From: Pseudanabaena galeata CCNP1313
Lineage (GTDB): Bacteria; Cyanobacteriota; Cyanobacteriia; Pseudanabaenales; Pseudanabaenaceae
Assembly: GCF_029910235.1 (NCBI RefSeq)
Contig: NZ_CP112874.1
Span: 4,392,501-4,456,500, forward strand
Direction of reading: 5' to 3'
DNA length: 64,000 nucleotides
A program made the position numbers and the translations under genes. Below, piece by piece: positions 15,539 through 24,190 of this stretch. Numbering within the stretch: the stretch's first letter is position 1; every line of letters starts with the position of its first letter. The notes below the pieces were generated by a model that saw only the letters and a list, made by a program, of their open reading frames with translations, was not told where the DNA came from and searched no databases.

Positions 15539-16576
15539 ATGATCAATCGGGCCAAAACTGCTACAGCCACCAATGTCGGCTTCACTCATGAAGACTTCGC
15601 GAAACTCTTAGATAAGTACGATTATCACTTCAGCCCTGGCGACATTGTTGCGGGTACAGTATTTAGCATTGAGCCTAGGGGCGCACTTATTGACATTGGC
15701 GCAAAGACAGCAGCCTATATCCCGATTCAGGAAATGTCGATCAACCGTGTTGATCAACCTGAAGAAGTATTACAAAACAATGAAACCCGTGAGTTTTTCA
15801 TTCTCGCTGACGAAAACGAAGAAGGTCAGTTAACACTTTCGATTCGTCGCATCGAGTACATGAGGGCATGGGAACGTGTACGCCAGTTGCAAGCAGAAGA
15901 CGCAACGGTGCGATCACTTATTTTTGCTACCAACCGTGGTGGCGCATTGGTCAGAATTGAAGGACTACGCGGATTTATCCCTGGATCTCATATCAGCACT
16001 CGTAAGCCTAAGGAAGAACTAGTTGGCGAAGAGTTGCCACTCAAGTTCTTAGAAGTGGATGAAGATCGCAACCGTCTCGTCCTCAGTCATCGTCGCGCCC
16101 TTGTTGAGCGCAAGATGAACAAGCTCGAAGTTGGCGAAGTCGTGATTGGTGTAGTACGTGGTATCAAGCCTTACGGTGCATTTATCGACATCGGTGGTGT
16201 CAGTGGCTTGTTGCACATTTCCGAAATCTCCCACGAACATATCGAAACTCCTCACAACGTCTTTAACGTCAATGATGAAGTCAAGGTGATGATCATCGAC
16301 CTTGATGCAGAGCGCGGTAGAATCTCGCTCTCCACCAAGCAACTTGAAGCAGAACCTGGTGACATGGTCAAAGATCCTCAACTGGTTTACGCTAAGGCTG
16401 AAGAGATGGCTGCGAAATATCGTGAACAACTAAATGCACCTCCTGCGGTCATGGAAATTACTGTCGCCGCAGTTGAAGAGGAAGAGTATGAAGTTCCTGA
16501 TGCAATGGAAGAGCCTGAAATTCCTGAAGAAGAAGTTGTAGCTGAAGCAGTAGAAGAAACTGTAGCTGAAGCTTAG
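15539..16576 (+). CDS. rps1: 30S ribosomal protein S1
   Basis: 345 residues with three S1 (OB-fold) domains: about 33-102 (GDIVAGTVFSIEPRGALIDI), 118-186 (TVRSLIFATNRGGALVRIEG) and 200-269 (GEVVIGVVRGIKPYGAFIDI). This is the shorter cyanobacterial/chloroplast-type S1. It brings mRNA to the 30S subunit. The C-terminal ~40 residues are acidic (EEEEYEVPDAMEEPEIPEE). A palindrome terminator follows at 16581. Confidence 0.95.
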   Translation: MINRAKTATATNVGFTHEDFAKLLDKYDYHFSPGDIVAGTVFSIEPRGALIDIGAKTAAYIPIQEMSINRVDQPEEVLQNNETREFFILADENEEGQLTLSIRRIEYMRAWERVRQLQAEDATVRSLIFATNRGGALVRIEGLRGFIPGSHISTRKPKEELVGEELPLKFLEVDEDRNRLVLSHRRALVERKMNKLEVGEVVIGVVRGIKPYGAFIDIGGVSGLLHISEISHEHIETPHNVFNVNDEVKVMIIDLDAERGRISLSTKQLEAEPGDMVKDPQLVYAKAEEMAAKYREQLNAPPAVMEITVAAVEEEEYEVPDAMEEPEIPEEEVVAEAVEETVAEA

Positions 16577-16580
16577 TTTA

Positions 16581-16617
16581 ATATTGTGTGACGCTGCGAA
16601 GCAGCGTCACACAATAT
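16581..16617 (+). terminator. rps1 terminator palindrome
   Basis: Perfect 17-bp stem ATATTGTGTGACGCTGC, loop GAA, and its complement, starting 5 bp after the stop codon. There is no long T-run, so the termination function is inferred from position. Confidence 0.6.
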
Positions 16618-16749
16618 CTAGTTTCTCCTTTAGATTTGGTAAAAAGTTAATATTTTCTATAAACAAGGTGAGACTATATCCCCTCGTTTTAATTTTTTAT
16701 ATTGACGACTGTAACTTTACAGATTACAGTCATTTCTAGAGAAAAAATA

Positions 16750-17022
16750 ATGATTAAAAACTTCAAAGATAAAACACTACAAAGATTGTTTCGAGAAGAT
16801 ATACCAGCAACTAGCAAACAAGAAGAGAAAATAAAAAATCGACTTGAAACTATAGTAGTTGCATCCAAGATCGAAGATATTAGAATCCCAGGATATGGCT
16901 TACATGAACTAAAGGGGGACAGAAAAGGTACTTGGTCAATAAAAATATCAGGCAATTGGCGAATTACATTTAGATTTGAGGATGGCAATGCCTATGACTT
17001 AAATTTTGAAGATTATCATTAG
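16750..17022 (+). CDS. higB: HigB-like toxin
   Basis: 90 residues from the ATG at 16750. It begins MIKNFKDKTLQRLFREDIPA and contains GYGLHELKGDRKGTWSIKIS, GNWRITFRFEDGNAYDLNFE and DYH, the HigB/RelE-type plasmid-maintenance killer pattern. It cleaves mRNA on the ribosome. The HigA antitoxin follows 25 bp later. No lesion is seen, in contrast to the toxins at 8-15 kb. Confidence 0.92.
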   Translation: MIKNFKDKTLQRLFREDIPATSKQEEKIKNRLETIVVASKIEDIRIPGYGLHELKGDRKGTWSIKISGNWRITFRFEDGNAYDLNFEDYH

Positions 17023-17047
17023 GTGTTAATAAACAAGGAAATATTTC

Positions 17048-17386
17048 ATGAATAATCTATTAGAAACAGTAAAAGATCGGAAAAGAAGACCAAATCATCC
17101 TGGACAAGTGGTTTTAGATATCTTGGAAGAGCTAGAAATGTCTCAGACTCAATTTGCCAAAATATTGGGAGTGTCTCGCCGAACAGTTAATCAGATCATT
17201 CAGGGGCGTAGACCAATTACCGTTGATATGGCAATTAGAATCGGTAAAGCTTTTGGAAATGGGCCTGAGCTTTGGCTGAATCTTCAGCAGAATGTCGATG
17301 TTTGGGATGCTTTGCAAAAATATGAAGAGGAATATAACAAAATATTGACATTGCAGAATTATCAAAAAGAATTAACAGTTGCGTAA
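17048..17386 (+). CDS. higA: HigA-like antitoxin (XRE family)
   Basis: 112 residues: RRPNHPGQVVLDILEELEMS, then a helix-turn-helix (SQTQFAKILGVSRRTVNQII, GRRPITVDMAIRI) and GNGPELWLNLQQNVDVWDA, all standard for HigA. It neutralises HigB and represses the operon. The last 8 bp overlap the probable start of tlyA, so the housekeeping methyltransferase may be translated from the TA transcript. Confidence 0.93.
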   Translation: MNNLLETVKDRKRRPNHPGQVVLDILEELEMSQTQFAKILGVSRRTVNQIIQGRRPITVDMAIRIGKAFGNGPELWLNLQQNVDVWDALQKYEEEYNKILTLQNYQKELTVA

Positions 17387-18188
17387 AAATTTGAAAAAGC
17401 GTTTAGATGTCTTATTGGTTGACTTAGAGCTTGCACCATCGCGGGAGCAGGCTCAAAAGTTTATTCGAGCTGGCTGGGTACAGGTTAATCAACAGGTGAT
17501 TGATAAGGTTGGTACTGAGGTCAAGGATGATGCAGTGATTTTGGTGAAGCAACGATCGCCTTTTGTGTCCCGTGGTGGTGAGAAATTGGCAGGAGCGCTT
17601 GCTAAATTTGCGGTGAATTTGGGCGATCGCACTTGTTTTGATGGGGGGATCTCGACGGGTGGATTTACGGACTGTATGCTGAAGCAGGGGGCTGCGAAGG
17701 TCTACGGGATTGATGTAGGCTATGGTCAGGTAGCTTGGGAAATTCGCAGTGATCAGCGAGTGGTATTGCGCGAACGGACTAATCTCAGACATCTCACTCC
17801 CGAAGATTTGTATGCGCCTGAAGATATTGTTCCTGACTTTGCAGTGTTGGATTTATCGTTTATTTCACTGACCAAAATTTTGCCTTCGTTATGGAATTTA
17901 TTGCGATCGCCCCGCGAGACATTATTACTAGTCAAGCCCCAATTTGAAGCGGGTAAGGGACAAGTAGGCAAAAATGGGATCGTGCGCGAACCAAAAGTTA
18001 GGGCTGAGGCGATCGCTAATGTTTTAACAACTGCTCAAGGTTTAGGTTGGCAATTCCAAGGTTTAATGCCTTCACCAATTCAAGGTCGGACTGGTAATTA
18101 CGAATATTGGCTATGGCTAAGTGAGCAACCTTCAGAAATCGTTACGCCTAGTTTTGAAGATATTTTGTCAATGGCTCATGGCAATTAA
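17379..18188 (+). CDS. tlyA: TlyA-family rRNA (ribose-2'-O) methyltransferase
   Basis: Up to 269 residues. There is no ATG near the expected N-terminus. TTG at 17379 or TTG at 17391 (LKKRLDVLLVDLEL) are the candidate starts, and the first overlaps higA. Residues ~5-65 form an S4 RNA-binding domain (SREQAQKFIRAGWVQVNQQV). The FtsJ-like methyltransferase domain follows with SRGGEKLAGAL, the SAM-binding loop GGISTGGFTDCMLKQGA, VLDLSFISLTKILPSL and LLVKPQFEAGKGQVG. The SAM loop reads FDGGISTGG where relatives usually have LDxGASTGG, a mild deviation. TlyA proteins 2'-O-methylate rRNA. Confidence 0.9.
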   Translation: MRKNLKKRLDVLLVDLELAPSREQAQKFIRAGWVQVNQQVIDKVGTEVKDDAVILVKQRSPFVSRGGEKLAGALAKFAVNLGDRTCFDGGISTGGFTDCMLKQGAAKVYGIDVGYGQVAWEIRSDQRVVLRERTNLRHLTPEDLYAPEDIVPDFAVLDLSFISLTKILPSLWNLLRSPRETLLLVKPQFEAGKGQVGKNGIVREPKVRAEAIANVLTTAQGLGWQFQGLMPSPIQGRTGNYEYWLWLSEQPSEIVTPSFEDILSMAHGN

Positions 18189-18263
18189 ATTTCTTATTAT
18201 TTCAATCTTATAAATTGCGGCAAAATAACAAAATTAAATCTATATAACCTATAGCTTTCAGCC

Positions 18264-19175
18264 ATGAGAACCTATCAGCCCAGTAATATCGCTCCATCCC
18301 AAGGAGTTACGATACTAGCTATTTCTTCTTTAGTTTCAGGTGCAGCGATCGGCGGCGCAACCGCATTTATTAGTAAATTTATTTACTTTATTGTTTTATT
18401 TCCAATGGTAATGGGATTTGCATCTGGTGCGGCAATGGGATTTGCCGTCAAAAAAGGTAAAATTCGGAATCCGCTCACTGCTATTAGTTTAGGTGTTTTA
18501 GGAGGACTGGTTACCTACGGTTCGCTGATGTACGGACAGTACATTAATTTTCAGCAGGAAACCGAAACAATCATGGAGCGTGAATATAATGTCACCGACA
18601 AGAATCAGGCAAAAGAGCAAATCAACAACTTTTTGCAGCAGGAAACTGGTTCTTCAGGATTTGTTGGCTTTTTAAAAATGTCAGCCAAAGAAGGAACAAG
18701 TATTAGTCGAGGAAGTAGCAAAGTTAAGCTTAATGATACTTTTACTTATTTACTCTGGTTGATCGAGTTGGGAATTGTTGGTTTCTTAGCGGCTTCTATT
18801 CCTTTTAAATCTGCAAATGAACCATTCAACGAAGAAGCTAATGAATGGTATGGAGAGAAACAGTGGGTTGGCAGTGCCACAGCAGAATCTAAGGATGAAC
18901 TCATGCGTCTCTTAAATATGGATGACATGGCAGGAGCATCTGCTTTGCTATCTAGTCAGACGGATTTACCAACTCCTCGGATAGATGTTTACTCCCAATC
19001 CTGTGCTGGTATTCCTTTTAGCGATTCTGTAATTACAGTTAGCTATGTCTCTACCAATGCGAAGAAACAAAATGAATCTAAAGATCTGTTGACAGGATTA
19101 GTCTCAGAATCTCAGCGATCGCTTCTTGTTCCTCAAATATCTACAGCAACCTCTGAAACTCCCCCAGAAGCTTAA
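18264..19175 (+). CDS. Membrane protein of unknown function
   Basis: 303 residues. Hydrophobic segments lie at about 15-37, 40-63, 72-92 and 165-182. Between them is a polar helical region (QQETETIMEREYNVTDKNQA), and the C-terminal 120 residues are soluble and include a possible small strand domain (RIDVYSQSCAGIPFSDSVIT). No family recognised. The first membrane segments are glycine/alanine-rich (SGAAIGGATAFIS). Confidence 0.65.
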   Translation: MRTYQPSNIAPSQGVTILAISSLVSGAAIGGATAFISKFIYFIVLFPMVMGFASGAAMGFAVKKGKIRNPLTAISLGVLGGLVTYGSLMYGQYINFQQETETIMEREYNVTDKNQAKEQINNFLQQETGSSGFVGFLKMSAKEGTSISRGSSKVKLNDTFTYLLWLIELGIVGFLAASIPFKSANEPFNEEANEWYGEKQWVGSATAESKDELMRLLNMDDMAGASALLSSQTDLPTPRIDVYSQSCAGIPFSDSVITVSYVSTNAKKQNESKDLLTGLVSESQRSLLVPQISTATSETPPEA

Positions 19176-19187
19176 ATTTATTGCTAG

Positions 19188-19214
19188 ACACAAAACGGCT
19201 ACGCCGTTTTGTGT
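19188..19214. terminator. Bidirectional terminator between convergent genes
   Basis: Stem ACACAAAACGGC, loop TAC, and its complement, located between the ends of the convergent genes at 19175 and 19219. Confidence 0.65.
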
Positions 19215-19218
19215 TCGT

Positions 19219-20022
19219 CTAGACCGCAGGAATTGGGAAAGTAGCACCTTGCTGATAAGCGTCAAAATGCTGTTTGAAATATTGCCATGATGTCATTTCT
19301 TCCCCTTCAGTTTTTTCAGATGGCGCATCTCTAAACAGAGGTAGACGGGTTTCAATTTCTTTTTTGAGAACTTGTGGCAGATCGTTAAAATCTTTAACCT
19401 TTTTGCCAGAGGCGCTATAAATCAGGTTTCCCTCACGCTGTCCCATTTTCATCCAAGGTAACCATGGCCCCACACGATTCCATGACATGACTAATTTGGA
19501 GACCGTTGTGGTTGTAGGATCTTCGAGATCGGCGATGGGAACAGAAAGTTTAAATAACTCGACGGCATTGTACATCGGGCGATCGCAATATTCGGCAAAT
19601 TTAGGATCATCGGCAAGAGGATTAGGATACTGAGCAAATAAGTCGAAAATGAAAGTTGCGGTATCGCCCTCTACCTCGGCAGGGATATTATGGCGAAAAG
19701 TTCCTTGAATCGGACTATTGGCGACATGTACCACAGATAACATTTCCCCAGTCCAAGGATTTTGCCAATGACGGGTTATCTCCCTAGTTTCAGGATCAAG
19801 ATATAGAATCACTTCGCGAGAGGTGAAGTCCCATGAGCCATCACCCTTATCTATACATCGCGCCACATTCATGCCAACGAGTTGAAACAACTTACGCTTT
19901 GGCTCGTTGGGCATAAAGGAATATAAAAAACCACTCCAAGCCAAAAAAGATGGTGTGCCATCATTGGAACATCTGGTTTTAGCAAACTGCGTAGCCGAAA
20001 ATTCTTTCGTTTCTGCAAACAT
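19219..20022 (-). CDS. DUF1838 family protein
   Basis: 267 residues from the ATG at 20022, preceded by a GCGAGAAAATCA leader; upstream in-frame TTG codons are less likely. The sequence (FLYSFMPNEPKRKLFQLVGM, SREVILYLDPETREITRHWQ, NPWTGEMLSVVHVANSPIQG) matches the DUF1838 family common in cyanobacteria. The residues look like those of a soluble beta-rich protein. Function unknown. No signal peptide. Confidence 0.82.
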   Translation of the reverse strand: MFAETKEFSATQFAKTRCSNDGTPSFLAWSGFLYSFMPNEPKRKLFQLVGMNVARCIDKGDGSWDFTSREVILYLDPETREITRHWQNPWTGEMLSVVHVANSPIQGTFRHNIPAEVEGDTATFIFDLFAQYPNPLADDPKFAEYCDRPMYNAVELFKLSVPIADLEDPTTTTVSKLVMSWNRVGPWLPWMKMGQREGNLIYSASGKKVKDFNDLPQVLKKEIETRLPLFRDAPSEKTEGEEMTSWQYFKQHFDAYQQGATFPIPAV

Positions 20023-20102
20023 TGATTTTCTCGCTATTTTAGGTTTTGATCGCTTATCGCTAGCTTCAGTGTACAAAATTTATGCAAAGTAAAAAATATA
20101 TA

Positions 20103-20181
20103 AACAAGCCCAAATTGTTGGGCTGCCCGCGTAGCGGGCAGCCCAACAATTTGGGCTTGTTTTATAACTATGCCGAGCTAC
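20103..20181 (+). repeat. Family B-like element with 28-bp palindrome
   Basis: Perfect stem AACAAGCCCAAATTGTTGGG continuing CTGCCCGC, loop GTA, and its complement (20103-20161). It is followed by TATAACTATGCCGAGCTACT, which resembles the family B tail. It separates the two minus-strand genes. Confidence 0.65.
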
Positions 20182-20568
20182 TTAGTAAAAGGCAAAATGC
20201 TGCTTAATCACATCAAATTTGGTGCATTCCCAGTAGTCGATGTGAGAAACAATTAGTTCACCTGCCGTATCTAAAGTTAGGTCACTCCAGCCCGTTACAC
20301 TAATTCTTGGTTTCCAAGGTAGTGGTGCATCCCAACTCATTGTCCAACAAGCCTTAACGAGATTATCAGTGCGGGTGATGTCGTGCAGTTCTAGCTTGAG
20401 ATTTTTAAACCAAAAGGTGATGAAGCCAATCATCTTTTGATATTGCTTGATGCCGCGAAAGTTATAGACAGGATCTTTGAAATAGACATCTTCGCTATAG
20501 ATGCTATAGGTTTGTGCTTCAGGGAATTTTGCGTAATCTGCCTTAATGATGTCGAGAATATTGGTCAT
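20182..20568 (-). CDS. DUF2358 family protein (NTF2/SnoaL-like fold)
   Basis: 128 residues: MTNILDIIKADYAKFPEAQT, YSEDVYFKDPVYNFRGIKQY, then KACWTMSWDAPLPWKPRISV and SHIDYWECTKFDVIKQHF. This is the pattern of DUF2358 proteins of cyanobacteria and plastids, which have a nuclear-transport-factor-2-like cone fold. Function not known. The length is close to normal. Confidence 0.82.
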   Translation of the reverse strand: MTNILDIIKADYAKFPEAQTYSIYSEDVYFKDPVYNFRGIKQYQKMIGFITFWFKNLKLELHDITRTDNLVKACWTMSWDAPLPWKPRISVTGWSDLTLDTAGELIVSHIDYWECTKFDVIKQHFAFY

Positions 20569-20665
20569 TTTGCGATCGCCTCTGGGGAATCATTGGGGAT
20601 TCAGGAGAAATCATAGCCCTGACCTTTGATGATAACCTTGAGACTGTTGACTTGTGGAAAATCTT

Positions 20666-21124
20666 ATGTGGGCTAATGCGATCGCCGCTTATTTACATTA
20701 TTTGAGCTTAGGACTTATTTTTGCGGCTTTATCTACAGAACTATTTACGCTAAAGCAAGACCTAACCAATCGTGATGGATGGCGAATTCTGATTGCCGAT
20801 ACTATTTATGGAATCGCAGGAATTACGGTTTTAGTAACGGGGATTTTAAGATATTTATATTTTGAAAAAGGCGCAGATTACTATTCCCATCAACCAGTTT
20901 TCTGGATGAAAATATCTGTATTTATTGCGGTTGGCTTATTGTCGCTATATCCCACAATCTCATTCTTGATGTGGATTAAAAACCTTCGTGCAGAAAAGCC
21001 CCCAGAGGTCAGTCCAGAGAAAGTCAAAACCTTAAAAACAATCATTCACGTCGAGCTTGTGGGATTTAGCCTCATTCCTCTCCTCGCTTCCATGATGGCA
21101 AGAGGAATTACGTTAGGCTTATAA
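20666..21124 (+). CDS. DUF2214 family membrane protein
   Basis: 152 residues from ATG 20666; a GTG at 20654 is also in frame. Four hydrophobic segments: AYLHYLSLGLIFAALSTEL, TIYGIAGITVLVTGILRYLY, FWMKISVFIAVGLLSLYPTI and VELVGFSLIPLLASMMARGI. Histidines in the first and last helices could bind a cofactor, as in related small membrane proteins, but that is inference. Function unknown. Confidence 0.8.
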   Translation: MWANAIAAYLHYLSLGLIFAALSTELFTLKQDLTNRDGWRILIADTIYGIAGITVLVTGILRYLYFEKGADYYSHQPVFWMKISVFIAVGLLSLYPTISFLMWIKNLRAEKPPEVSPEKVKTLKTIIHVELVGFSLIPLLASMMARGITLGL

Positions 21125-21155
21125 ACAAAGGCGGCGCTTAGCGCCGCCTTTGTTT
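21123..21155. terminator. Bidirectional terminator palindrome
   Basis: Stem AAACAAAGGCGGCGC, loop TTA, perfect complement. It overlaps the stop codons of both convergent neighbours (21124 and 21154). Confidence 0.75.
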
Positions 21156-21513
21156 ACGAAAGAGCATTTCTTAACATCGCTAACTTTTCAGGCAAAATGC
21201 GATAGTAAATCGAAGTTCCACGTCTTTCTTTGGTAAGTAACCCTGCCCCATAAAGAACCTTGAGATGATGGCTGACGGTTGGCTGCGATATCCCCAAAGT
21301 TTCCACCAATTCACAGGCATACACCTCTTTAGTGGGCTGAGCCGCAATTAAACTCAAAATTTGTAGTCGCGCAGGTTCTCCCAATACGCGAAAGATGCTG
21401 GCTAATAAAGCTGTGTCCTCTGGTTGCAACCGCCCAGCCATCAGTGGCGGACAACATCTGGTTGCGATCGCAGTGTCCTTGGTTTGAGCCATCATCGGTT
21501 GAGAAATTTTCAT
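21154..21513 (-). CDS. arsR: ArsR/SmtB-family metalloregulator
   Basis: 119 residues with a winged-helix DNA-binding domain: LGEPARLQILSLIAAQPTKE, VYACELVETLGISQPTVSHH, LKVLYGAGLLTKERRGTSIY. Cysteines lie at the N-terminus (TRCCPP) and in YACEL, a likely As(III)/Sb(III) site. It should repress the divergent gap-arsJ pair and release DNA when arsenite binds. The divergent orientation supports this. Confidence 0.88.
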   Translation of the reverse strand: MKISQPMMAQTKDTAIATRCCPPLMAGRLQPEDTALLASIFRVLGEPARLQILSLIAAQPTKEVYACELVETLGISQPTVSHHLKVLYGAGLLTKERRGTSIYYRILPEKLAMLRNALS

Positions 21514-21570
21514 AGCTTTAATCTTGACATATCCCCATCAAAACCGTCAAAATATCGACAAACACAAATA

Positions 21571-21590
21571 TTGATATAAATCAATACTAA
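21571..21590. promoter_or_regulatory. Probable ArsR operator
   Basis: An inverted repeat ATTGATATAAATCAAT lies in the 95-bp region between arsR and gap (about 21571-21586), the dyad type bound by ArsR/SmtB repressors. Its placement would control both divergent promoters. Confidence 0.6.
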
Positions 21591-21607
21591 TGATTATAGG
21601 TTAAATC

Positions 21608-22627
21608 ATGGCAGTGCGAGTTGGTATTAACGGTTTTGGCAGAATTGGCAGATTAGTGCTGCGTGCTGGTTGGGACTTTCCCGAATTAGAATTTGTGCAT
21701 ATTAATGAAATCAAGGGCGGCATTGAAGCTGCCGCGCATTTACTAGAGTTTGACTCGGTGCATGGTCGTTGGTCGCCTGATGTGAGAATAGAAGGCGATC
21801 GCATTGCCATCGATGATCAAAAATCAATTCAAAAGCTCAGCTTTAGCGAATATGCCAAACCCGAACTAGTCAACTGGCAAGAACTAGGCGTTGATATCGT
21901 ATTAGAATGTTCTGGCAAATTTCGCACCCCAGAAACCCTAAATCCCTATTTCACCAAAGACGTAAAGAAAGTCATCGTCGCGGCTCCTGTGAAGGAAGAA
22001 GCGCTAAATATCGTGATGGGAATTAACGATCATCTCTACAATTCCACAGAGCATCGGATTCTTACGGCAGCCTCTTGCACCACCAACTGTCTCGCGCCTG
22101 TGGTGAAAGTTATCCATGAAGGTTTAGGAATTAAGCATGGTGTGATTACCACGATTCACGATAATACCAACACGCAAACCCTTGTGGATGCACCCCACAA
22201 AGATTTGCGCCGCGCTAGAGCTTCGGCTTTGTCCCTAATTCCTACCACTACAGGATCGGCGACTGCCATCACGCTCATCTATCCCGAACTCAAGGGCAAG
22301 TTAAATGGATTAGCGGTGCGCGTGCCTTTGCTAAATGCTTCTCTTACGGATTGTGTGTTTGAAGTAGAAAGAGAAACCACAATTGAGGAAGTGAATAGTT
22401 TATTGAAAACAGCCGCCGAAGGTGAACTCAAAGGGATTTTAGGCTATGAAGAGCGTCCTTTAGTTTCTATTGATTACAAAGACGATCCGCGATCGTCCAT
22501 TATTGATGCGCTCTCGACAATGGTTGTGGATGGAACTCAGGTCAAGATTTTGGCTTGGTATGACAACGAGTGGGGCTATTCCTGCCGCATGGCGGAATTG
22601 ACGAGAAAAGTAGCTGTATCGATTTAA
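21608..22627 (+). CDS. gap: ArsJ-associated glyceraldehyde-3-phosphate dehydrogenase
   Basis: 339 residues. NAD-binding [16 protein letters not shown] at the N-terminus, the catalytic cysteine in [13 protein letters not shown] (~residue 157), and [15 protein letters not shown] at the end. Its position directly upstream of arsJ and next to arsR points to the arsenate-resistance form. That enzyme makes 1-arseno-3-phosphoglycerate from glyceraldehyde-3-phosphate and arsenate, which ArsJ exports. It may also serve central metabolism, but the context favours arsenic. Confidence 0.92.
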   Translation: MAVRVGINGFGRIGRLVLRAGWDFPELEFVHINEIKGGIEAAAHLLEFDSVHGRWSPDVRIEGDRIAIDDQKSIQKLSFSEYAKPELVNWQELGVDIVLECSGKFRTPETLNPYFTKDVKKVIVAAPVKEEALNIVMGINDHLYNSTEHRILTAASCTTNCLAPVVKVIHEGLGIKHGVITTIHDNTNTQTLVDAPHKDLRRARASALSLIPTTTGSATAITLIYPELKGKLNGLAVRVPLLNASLTDCVFEVERETTIEEVNSLLKTAAEGELKGILGYEERPLVSIDYKDDPRSSIIDALSTMVVDGTQVKILAWYDNEWGYSCRMAELTRKVAVSI

Positions 22628-22629
22628 GA

Positions 22630-22735
22630 CCCTCACCCCCCCAGCCCCCTCTCCCGCAGGAGAGGGGGAGCGAAGAATATATATTTCTTTCTTGTTCCCC
22701 TCTCCTGCGGGAGAGGGGCTAGGGGTGAGGGCGAA
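22630..22735. repeat. Inverted repeat between gap and arsJ
   Basis: CCCTCACCCC...CCCCTCTCCCGCAGGAG on the left and the complementary CTCCTGCGGGAGAGGGG...GGGGTGAGGG on the right, spaced by about 35 AT-rich bases. This looks like a dispersed repeat of a kind seen in cyanobacterial intergenic DNA, and it splits an otherwise tight operon. Confidence 0.65.
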
Positions 22736-22758
22736 ATATCTAAACTTTGAGAAAAATC

Positions 22759-24018
22759 ATGAACTCTTCCACTGCATCCCAAGCAAACTTCAAAAATTAT
22801 GCGCTTGTCACCCTCACCTATTGGGGGTTCACGATTACCGATGGGGCTTTGCGACTCTTGGTACTTCTCTATTTCAACAATATCGGCTATACACCAATTC
22901 AAATTGCTTCCCTATTCCTATTCTATGAAGTCTTTGGAGTTATTACTAACTTTTTAGGCGGCTGGATTGGTTCGCAATTGGGATTGAAAGTTACCCTCTA
23001 TACAGGAATTGGCTTACAGATTTTCTCGCTGATAATGTTGTCTTTTCTCAATCCAGAATGGGCGCAATGGTTGGCAGTTCTCTATGTAATGATCGCTCAG
23101 GCTTTTTCAGGAATTGCTAAAGACTTGACGAAGATGAGTACCAAAAGTGCAATTCGCTTAGTCGTGCCGCAGGATGCTCAATCAGCTTTGTTCAAATGGG
23201 TTGCCATTCTTACGGGTTCTAAGAATGCCTTGAAGGGTGTTGGCTTTTTTATTGGCAGTGCTTTATTAGGATTAACAGGCTTTGTCAATTCCCTATGGAT
23301 TATGGCGGGATGCTTATTTCTGCTCCTGTTCACAGGTTTATTCTTACCCAAAGGCATGGGCAAAATCAAGGCAAAAGTCAAGTTCAAACAACTCTTTTCT
23401 AAAAGCCCTGAAATCAATCTTCTATCCGCAGCAAGATTTTTTCTGTTTGGCTCTAGAGATGTTTGGTTTGTGGTGGGATTGCCTGTATTTTTGCGAAGTG
23501 TTTTAGGCTGGTCATTCTATCAAGTTGGTGGTTTCTTAGCTTGTTGGGTGATTGGCTATGGACTGATTCAATCCCTTGCACCGACATTGATTAAGCGCTT
23601 TGGTTCGGGTCAACCGCCGCGATCGCAAACAGTTCGATTTTGGACAACCGCACTCATTGCCGTTCCTGCACTCATTGCGATCGCCCTACAATTAAATCTC
23701 TCGCCTAATCTAGTCATCATCGGCGGCTTACTAATTTTCGGTGTCGTTTTTGCCTTTAACTCATCGGTACATTCCTATCTAGTTCTCGCCTTCACAGACG
23801 ATGACAAAGTAGCGCTAAATGTTGGCTTCTACTACATGGCAAATTCAGGCGGACGCTTAGCAGGGACGGTGTTATCGGGATTGGTATATCAGTTTGCGGG
23901 TTTAGTCGGATGTTTGTGGGTATCGAGTGTTCTTGTTCTTGCCGCTGCCGTGATTACCCGCAAGTTGCCCGATCCTGAACCAAGGAAGGCGATCGCATGG
24001 AAATCTGATGGAGAATAG
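22759..24018 (+). CDS. arsJ: ArsJ, organoarsenical efflux transporter (MFS)
   Basis: 419 residues from ATG 22759, after GAGAAAAATC. About 12 membrane segments of the major facilitator superfamily. The start YALVTLTYWGFTITDGALRL and GYTPIQIASLFLFYEVFGVI are typical of ArsJ. Together with the upstream gap, it gives arsenate resistance by exporting 1-arseno-3-phosphoglycerate, which then breaks down outside the cell. Intact. Confidence 0.92.
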   Translation: MNSSTASQANFKNYALVTLTYWGFTITDGALRLLVLLYFNNIGYTPIQIASLFLFYEVFGVITNFLGGWIGSQLGLKVTLYTGIGLQIFSLIMLSFLNPEWAQWLAVLYVMIAQAFSGIAKDLTKMSTKSAIRLVVPQDAQSALFKWVAILTGSKNALKGVGFFIGSALLGLTGFVNSLWIMAGCLFLLLFTGLFLPKGMGKIKAKVKFKQLFSKSPEINLLSAARFFLFGSRDVWFVVGLPVFLRSVLGWSFYQVGGFLACWVIGYGLIQSLAPTLIKRFGSGQPPRSQTVRFWTTALIAVPALIAIALQLNLSPNLVIIGGLLIFGVVFAFNSSVHSYLVLAFTDDDKVALNVGFYYMANSGGRLAGTVLSGLVYQFAGLVGCLWVSSVLVLAAAVITRKLPDPEPRKAIAWKSDGE

Positions 24019-24160
24019 TACAAAAACATAAAATGACTACGCCATTTTGTGTTTTTGTAACGCTTACTGGGTTTGGCTTTTAATCCACAAAAGTGTTGCA
24101 ACACTTTCGTGAATTGGTATGAGGATGTGCGGCGCTTCGCGCCGCACATCCTTGCCATGA
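24019..24160. repeat. Three stacked palindromes after arsJ, including family D
   Basis: TACAAAAACATAAAATG...CATTTTGTGTTTTTGTA lies at 24019-24058. A family D repeat (TCCACAAAAGTGTTGCAACA, then CTTTCGTGAATTGG) lies at about 24081-24118. A GGATGTGCGGCGC palindrome lies near 24123-24151. Together they separate the convergent arsJ and SDR genes. Confidence 0.65.
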
Positions 24161-24190
24161 TATTTTTAGGACTACCACACGTAACGCCAG

